Shown in pieces: positions 60,201-64,000 of a stretch of 64,000 bases of DNA. The notes below the pieces were generated by a model. It was not told the origin of the DNA, did not search any database, and saw only the letters and a list, made by a program, of their open reading frames with translations. The position numbers and the translations under genes were made by a program. Origin of the DNA: Gemmataceae bacterium (GTDB lineage: Bacteria; Planctomycetota; Planctomycetia; Gemmatales; Gemmataceae); contig LR594584.1 in assembly GCA_901538445.1 (NCBI GenBank), positions 4,309,006 to 4,373,005 on the forward strand, given 5' to 3'. Position 1 is the stretch's first letter, and every line of letters starts with the position of its first letter.

Positions 60201-63042
60201 CCGGCCCGTCACCGTCGGCGACTTCGTGTGGAGCGACCTGGACGGGGACGGCATCCAGGACTCCGGCGAGCCCGGCATCGAGGGCGTGACGCTGACCCTC
60301 ACCGGGACCGACGGGGCCGGCAACCCGGTCTCCCTCACGGCCACCACCGACACCGACGGCAAGTACGAGTTCACCGCCCTGCCCCCGGGCGAGTACGCGG
60401 TCACCGTCGACGCCGACAACTTCACCGGCACCGGCGCGCTCCAGGGCTACCTCGCGTCCCCGACCGGCCAGGGCGGGGACGAGGCGCTCGACAGCAACGC
60501 GAGCCCCAGCGGCACCACCCCGCTCGCGCTCGAGAGCGGCGGCGGCGACCCCACCCTCGACTTCGGGTTCACCCCGACCGCCGACCTGAGCCTGACGAAG
60601 ACGGTCAACCGCCCGACCGCCGGCATCGGCACCCGGGTGGTCTTCACCGTCACGGTGCGGAACGACGGGGTGACCGACGCGACCGGCGTCACGGTCCTCG
60701 ACCAACTGCCGGGCGGGTTCACCTACGTGAGCGACACCGGGGCCGGCGCGTACGACAGCGGCACGGGGGTCTGGACCGTCGGCGGCCTCGCCGTCGGGGC
60801 GACCCGCACGCTCCAGATCACGGCGACCGTCGCCGCCCCGGGGCCGTACACGAACTTCGCCGAGGTCGCCACCTCGGACCAACCGGACATCGACTCCACC
60901 CCGGGGAACGGGCCGCAGGGCACCCCCGAGGACGACGAGGCGAGCGCGGAGGTCGCCCTCCCGTCGAGCATCGCCGGGGTCGTGTACGTGGACTCGAACC
61001 GGGACGGCGACCGCGACCCGGGCGAACCCGGCATCGCGGGGGTGCGGGTGACGCTCTTCGACGCGACCAGCGGGACCCAGGTCGCGACCACGACGACCGC
61101 GGCCAACGGGTCGTACCTGTTCACCGACCTGCCGGCCGGGACGTACCGCGTCGTCGAGACCCAGCCCGGGACCTACGCCGACGGGGCGGAGACCGTCGGG
61201 ACGTCGGGCGGCACGACCCCGTCCAACGACACGTTCACCGGGATCGTGCTGCCCGCGGACACGGCCGCGACCGGGTACAACTTCGGCGAGGTCCGCCCCG
61301 GGCTTAGCGGGACGGTGTTCCTCGACGCCGACAAGGACGGGCAACTGGACCCCGGTGAGAGCGGCATCCCGGGCGTGCGGGTCACCCTGCGGAACGCGGC
61401 CGGCACCGTGGTCGGGGTCCGAACCACCGACGCGAGCGGGAACTACGCGTTCCCGAACCTCGTCCCGGGCGTGTACACGGTCACCGAGACGCAACCGGCG
61501 GGCTACGGCAACCCGCCGTCCGGCCCGTTCGCCCCGAACGTGCGGCGGGTGCGGATCACCAACCAGTTCCTCACCGATCAGAACTTCGGGGACACCCCGG
61601 CCGGGCTCTCCGGGGTGGTGTACGAGGACGTGAACAACGACGGGCGGAAGCAGGGGGGCGAGGCCCCGATCGCCGGGGCGACGGTCACCCTGTTCCACGC
61701 CGTCACCGGGGCGCTCCTCCGGACCACCGCGACCGCGGCCGACGGGACGTACAGCTTCACCAACCTCACCGCCGGCCGGTACCGCATCGTCGAGACGCAA
61801 CCGGGCGGGTACGCCGACGGCCGGGACCGGGTGGGCACCGCGGGCGGGACGCTGGTCGCCCCGGACACGATCAACAACATCACCCTGCCGGCGGGCGTGC
61901 TCGGGCGGAACTACGACTTCGGCGAGCGGCCGGGCAACGGCGTGTCGGGCACCGTGTACCTGGACGACAACCAGGACTCGGTCTACCAGCCCGCCGCGGA
62001 CCGGCCGCTCGCGGGCGTCACGGTCACCCTCCGGGACGCGGGCGGGACGACCGTCGGCACCACCACGACGGCCGCCGACGGGACGTACTCGTTCACGAAC
62101 CTGCCCGCCGGCGACTACACGCTGACCGAGACCCAGCCGACCGGGCACGGGAGCAGCGAGATCCCGACCAACGTCCGCTCCGTGTCGATGCCGGCGGCCG
62201 GGTTCGTCACGAACCAGAACTTCGGCGACACCCTCGGGACGATCGCGGGCCGGGTGTACCGCGACTACAACCTGAACGGCACGTTCAACGGCACGGGGGC
62301 GAACCCGGACACGGGCATCGGCGGCATCACCGTCCGGCTCCGGGACTCGAACGGGACCGTGGTCCGGACGGCGACGACCGCGGCCAACGGGACGTACCGG
62401 TTCACCGACCTCACGCCGGACGCGTACACGGTCGAGGAGCAGCAACCGCCGCTGCCCACGACCCTGTTCAACGGGTTCTACGACGGGGCCGACAACCTCG
62501 GCTCCCTCAACGGGACGCGGCCCACCAAGAACACGATGGGGGTGACGCTGGGCATCGACCCGACGACGCAGCTCAGCCAGAACGGGGTGAACTACAACTT
62601 CGGGGAGCTGCCCCCGGCCGACCCGAACGGGTTCGTGTACGTGGACGCCAACCGCAACGGGGTCCGCGACGCGGGCGAGCGGGGGATCGCCGGGGTGGCG
62701 ATCACGATCAGCGGGACCGCGTTCGCCGGCTCCCCGTTCGCGCGGCCCATCACCGGGGCCGACGTGCCCGGCGGCAGCCTGACGGTGTTCACCAACGCGA
62801 ACGGGTTCTACGAGTTCAACCCGATCCCGCCGGGCGTGTACGCGATCCGCGAGACCCAACCGGCCGGGTTCCTGGACGGCCTGGAGTCGAACCGCGACCC
62901 GTCCGGCCCGGCCCCGACGGTCGGCAACGACGTGTTCTCGAACATCCTCCTGAACCCGTTCCCGGTCCGCGGGCCGTTCGACTTCGGGGAGTTCCTGCCG
63001 GCGGCCCCGTCGAAGCGCAACCTGCTCGGCAGCGCGATGTGA
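57271..63042 (+). CDS. Giant cell-surface protein with SdrD-like B repeats
   Basis: 1,923 residues. The N-terminus has a basic stretch, then LALLVEQLECRDTPSATFTG, the LE-x-R-x-x-P motif found near the start of many large planctomycete secreted proteins, presumably an export or sorting signal. Residues about 160-705 form a unique beta-rich domain (VYTIDPTTGTATKFVNLNE). From about residue 711 nine SdrD-like B domains follow (near 711, 856, 980, 1231, 1341, 1444, 1553, 1655, 1783), each with a D-x-N-x-D/N-G-x-x-D calcium loop (VWHDANGNGTQDAGE, VYVDSNRDGDRDPGE) and a GxYxFxxLxxGxYxVxE end. A tenth, related unit lies near 41. One DUF11-type repeat (ADLSLTKTVNRPTAGIGTRV) sits near 1103. Probably a calcium-stabilised adhesin or S-layer-associated fibre. 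Confidence 0.9.
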   Translation: MLCLFKWLARLQRPARPIVTRRTPDKLALLVEQLECRDTPSATFTGTVFQDFNANGRIDNGTTNQTANAGNAINAASGNVRGSLDNVPLAGVTVTAYDATNTVVGTATSAANGTYTLTVPDGVALRVQFTVPASLTGQGYTVSAQGADNGTTVQFFSARANGSSTPLNFTVVRNGEFSVDNPLIITAQYLFGDQVSGPGKDLPAVRGSLYNAGAVNTGAINLGSTDVHPSPYDAPLSGGATGTPTHTFETPAGQVGTIFGLAYNQANNEVYASAYTKLHTGYGPTVGAFSGNGTVYTIDPTTGTATKFVNLNELFGAGTAGVDFRAGYTPEGTSQNAGTSQYWRDSLQSGSWDTVGKTSLGGIAYDPVNQKLFVMNLADRKLYVIPTNLGRPVVAGDVTSVSIPFDAPFATGAGGDDLRPFAVTYYRGKIYVGIVNSAESTITGADPDGDPTKLRAYVYSFDPVTNTFSTDPVFMTGDTTGADGGLAYPRDFSARFANPDAGPSDWKPWTPTFQNNSTRGLVYAQPMLSGISFDVRGNMTLAFRDRVGDQGGNFTPANAASIGTNFETFPAGELLRAAGDPANGWTLESGGRSGGLGAGPTNGNFGPGTGPGARGYFYHQQDYAPPSGGHGYVTSGSVTQVPGFPDLVVTSYDPVLNRDFQTGGLRWMDNTATGSLTKAYYLYLRDNTATVQNFGKASGIGGVTYATPAAPVEIGNRVWHDANGNGTQDAGEAPISGVTVKLFAQGADPATATPLGTAVTDSNGNYYFSSDPNRTDTASADYGIAGLTPNTDYTVVFDTASAALTGMVLTFANEGADDTIDSDAVLTGGFARADVTTGGPGSADHSVDAGFYTPVRVGDFVWEDLNGNGLQEDNEPGIEGGVTLTLTGTDGAGNAVSLATTTDSTGRYLFENLAPGTYSVEVDGTNFDAGALEGYAATAQDAGADDSDDSDDPDGTATTPATLASGEEDLTLDFGYYRPVTVGDFVWSDLDGDGIQDSGEPGIEGVTLTLTGTDGAGNPVSLTATTDTDGKYEFTALPPGEYAVTVDADNFTGTGALQGYLASPTGQGGDEALDSNASPSGTTPLALESGGGDPTLDFGFTPTADLSLTKTVNRPTAGIGTRVVFTVTVRNDGVTDATGVTVLDQLPGGFTYVSDTGAGAYDSGTGVWTVGGLAVGATRTLQITATVAAPGPYTNFAEVATSDQPDIDSTPGNGPQGTPEDDEASAEVALPSSIAGVVYVDSNRDGDRDPGEPGIAGVRVTLFDATSGTQVATTTTAANGSYLFTDLPAGTYRVVETQPGTYADGAETVGTSGGTTPSNDTFTGIVLPADTAATGYNFGEVRPGLSGTVFLDADKDGQLDPGESGIPGVRVTLRNAAGTVVGVRTTDASGNYAFPNLVPGVYTVTETQPAGYGNPPSGPFAPNVRRVRITNQFLTDQNFGDTPAGLSGVVYEDVNNDGRKQGGEAPIAGATVTLFHAVTGALLRTTATAADGTYSFTNLTAGRYRIVETQPGGYADGRDRVGTAGGTLVAPDTINNITLPAGVLGRNYDFGERPGNGVSGTVYLDDNQDSVYQPAADRPLAGVTVTLRDAGGTTVGTTTTAADGTYSFTNLPAGDYTLTETQPTGHGSSEIPTNVRSVSMPAAGFVTNQNFGDTLGTIAGRVYRDYNLNGTFNGTGANPDTGIGGITVRLRDSNGTVVRTATTAANGTYRFTDLTPDAYTVEEQQPPLPTTLFNGFYDGADNLGSLNGTRPTKNTMGVTLGIDPTTQLSQNGVNYNFGELPPADPNGFVYVDANRNGVRDAGERGIAGVAITISGTAFAGSPFARPITGADVPGGSLTVFTNANGFYEFNPIPPGVYAIRETQPAGFLDGLESNRDPSGPAPTVGNDVFSNILLNPFPVRGPFDFGEFLPAAPSKRNLLGSAM

Positions 63043-63073
63043 CCCCGTCCCGCTCCGGGCGCCCACCGGCCGG

Positions 63074-63132
63074 ACGGCGGAGCCCGCGGGACCGGCTCCT
63101 GGTGGGGCCGGTCCCGCGGGCTCCGCCGTTTT
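63074..63132 (+). terminator. Intrinsic terminator of the giant surface protein gene
   Basis: A perfect 23-bp stem (63074-63096 / 63107-63129), loop of 10, followed by TTTT. Very strong, 32 bases after the stop. Confidence 0.85.
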
Positions 63133-63224
63133 CCGGCCCCCGGCGCGGTGCACCGCCGGCGGACCTGGACGGCGAGAAAATCCCGCACTACGTTACTCGG
63201 TTCCCCCCTGGAGGTTTGTCGACG

Positions 63225-63731
63225 ATGGCGAAGGCGAAGAGCAAGAAACCGGTGATCGAGGACGAGGACGAGCTCCCGGAACCCGAGCCCGTTCGGTCGG
63301 CCCCGGTGCGCCGCCCCGAGGCCGACCTGGTGCTCGATCTGGAAGGGTACGGCGGCGAGGTGGCCAGCGCGCTGATCGTGAACGGGCTCCGCGCGTACCT
63401 GTCGGTGGTGAACAAGGGCGTGAACGTGGTCGCCGCCAACCGGGCGCACACCGCGTTCGTGCCGGTGCGGGTCGAGGCGTGTGTCGCGGGGCTGGACGTG
63501 AAGCGGGACGAGGCCAAGGCGCTGGTCGACGGGCACGGCGTGCTCGCGTTCCTGCTCGACGACGGCGACGAGCGGGTGCGGTACTTCATCCCCGTGTCCG
63601 AGTACCTCGAAATGGCCGAGGACCGCGGCGAGAGCGGCCTGCGGCTCGAGATCGAGGAGCACGCGAAGTGGCTGGAGAAGTACAAGGGGCACCCGGGGGT
63701 CCGCCGCGCGTTCGCGCCGCTGCTCGGGTGA
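63225..63731 (+). CDS. Hypothetical protein with charged N-terminus
   Basis: 168 residues from ATG 63225, TGGAGG about 10 bases upstream. The first 35 residues are charged and low in complexity (MAKAKSKKPVIEDEDELPEPEP). The rest shows alternating strand and helix (VLDLEGYGGEVASALIVNGLR; VNVVAANRAHTAFVPVRVE; LAFLLDDGDERVRYFIPVSEYLEM). No signal peptide or membrane span. No family recognised. It follows a strong terminator, so it has its own promoter. Confidence 0.7.
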   Translation: MAKAKSKKPVIEDEDELPEPEPVRSAPVRRPEADLVLDLEGYGGEVASALIVNGLRAYLSVVNKGVNVVAANRAHTAFVPVRVEACVAGLDVKRDEAKALVDGHGVLAFLLDDGDERVRYFIPVSEYLEMAEDRGESGLRLEIEEHAKWLEKYKGHPGVRRAFAPLLG

Positions 63732-63764
63732 CCGTGTCACACGGTTTCAAGGACTGAACTGCCG

Positions 63765-63830
63765 GGTTCGGTGGCACAGGCCGCTGGCCTGTGTCGGCGA
63801 TCTCAGGCCAGAGGCCTGTACCACCGAACC
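63765..63830. repeat. Inverted repeat, 28-bp arms (ACAGGCC words)
   Basis: GGTTCGGTGGCACAGGCCGC... (63765 on) and ...GAGGCCTGTACCACCGAACC (to 63830) pair with two mismatches around a short centre. It is 34 bases after the stop of the preceding gene and could end its transcript; it may belong to another dispersed family. Confidence 0.85.
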
Positions 63831-63916
63831 ATCAGCCGGATTTTCTTTTTTGATGCGTATGACATGGGTTAGGACCGCGCCGGACGGTACTGTGGGTTTG
63901 CGGGGTTGACGCGGTC

Positions 63917-64000
63917 TTTCGTCTGGCGAGCCTCGGTTTGGTTCTGGAGAGTTGGGCTTGGTTCTGGAGAGTTTCGCGTCTTTCTGGAGAGTTTCGCGTC
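63917..64000. repeat. 20-bp tandem repeat array, copy 2, cut by window edge
   Basis: Leader CTTTCGTCTGGCGAGCCTCG then GTTTG, followed by units starting at 63941, 63961 and 63981, all exactly 20 bp (GTTCTGGAGAGTTGGGCTTG, GTTCTGGAGAGTTTCGCGTC, TTTCTGGAGAGTTTCGCGTC). The array continues past the window. Leader and first units match the array at 14904-15024 almost base for base. Confidence 0.92.

Noticed and set aside
57094-63153. A 2,019-codon open frame on the minus strand
   Set aside because: It is the antisense shadow of the SdrD-like gene; high-G+C codon use keeps it open. Its product is Arg/Gly/Val-rich with no domain pattern.

Overview
The window is high-G+C DNA from a bacterium that is most likely a planctomycete of the Gemmataceae (Gemmata-like). 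Support comes from gene content rather than any single marker: a one-domain sulfatase, a sialidase-type Asp-box protein, a PQQ-propeller protein and an SGNH hydrolase close together; a 1,924-codon cell-surface protein whose N-terminus carries an LE-x-R-x-x-P type motif common in large planctomycete secreted proteins; several Ala/Pro-rich secreted proteins without recognisable domains; an enlarged SecA; and very few operons. All family assignments were made by reading the sequence; no database search was run.

Layout. 1-3.4 kb: edge-cut lipoprotein, a cysteine/methionine-rich 150-residue protein, an Rrf2 regulator, a small gene behind a structured leader, a remnant of a FAD-dependent protein and tRNA-Ala(CGC). 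3.5-11.5 kb: minus-strand genes for secreted repeat or helical proteins, including a chimeric gene built from its two neighbours and a tandem paralogue pair. 11.8-16.7 kb: fumC with an IS630-type element 55 bp upstream of its start, a 20-bp tandem repeat array, an ECF sigma/anti-sigma pair and a REP-associated (RAYT) transposase between REP arms. 17-26.4 kb: secA, a HAD hydrolase, an MBL hydrolase, a quinone reductase-like enzyme, cardiolipin synthase and an FHA-GGDEF diguanylate cyclase. 26.6-33 kb: secreted, membrane and YHS-domain proteins, then csrA. 33.6-43.3 kb: GT87-like membrane protein, nfo, cimA behind a possible attenuator, a Uma2 nuclease, valS, truB and a GNAT. 43.3-51.8 kb: diacylglycerol-kinase-like gene, a membrane protein flanked by a 240-bp direct repeat, a sulfatase lacking its catalytic Cys/Ser, ubiX, a single-domain response regulator and a PQQ-propeller gene with an in-frame TGA. 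51.8-64 kb: SGNH hydrolase, tandem sialidase-like protein, class IV aminotransferase, an AT-richer gap, the giant SdrD-like repeat protein, a small gene and a second 20-bp repeat array running off the edge.

What ties the window together is its repeats. At least three families of palindromic intergenic repeats (called A, B and C here) sit mostly between convergent genes. Family A also brackets the RAYT transposase that probably mobilises such repeats; one family B arm lies in frame inside valS; and one family B arm sits inside a split family C element. A separate 20-bp tandem repeat with a conserved leader occurs twice, 49 kb apart. The most unusual protein is the Cys/Met-rich one at 1011-1463. 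Other points worth checking are the missing formylglycine residue in the sulfatase, a transposase stop codon that overlaps the target-site TA, and the leader peptide plus terminator ahead of cimA.
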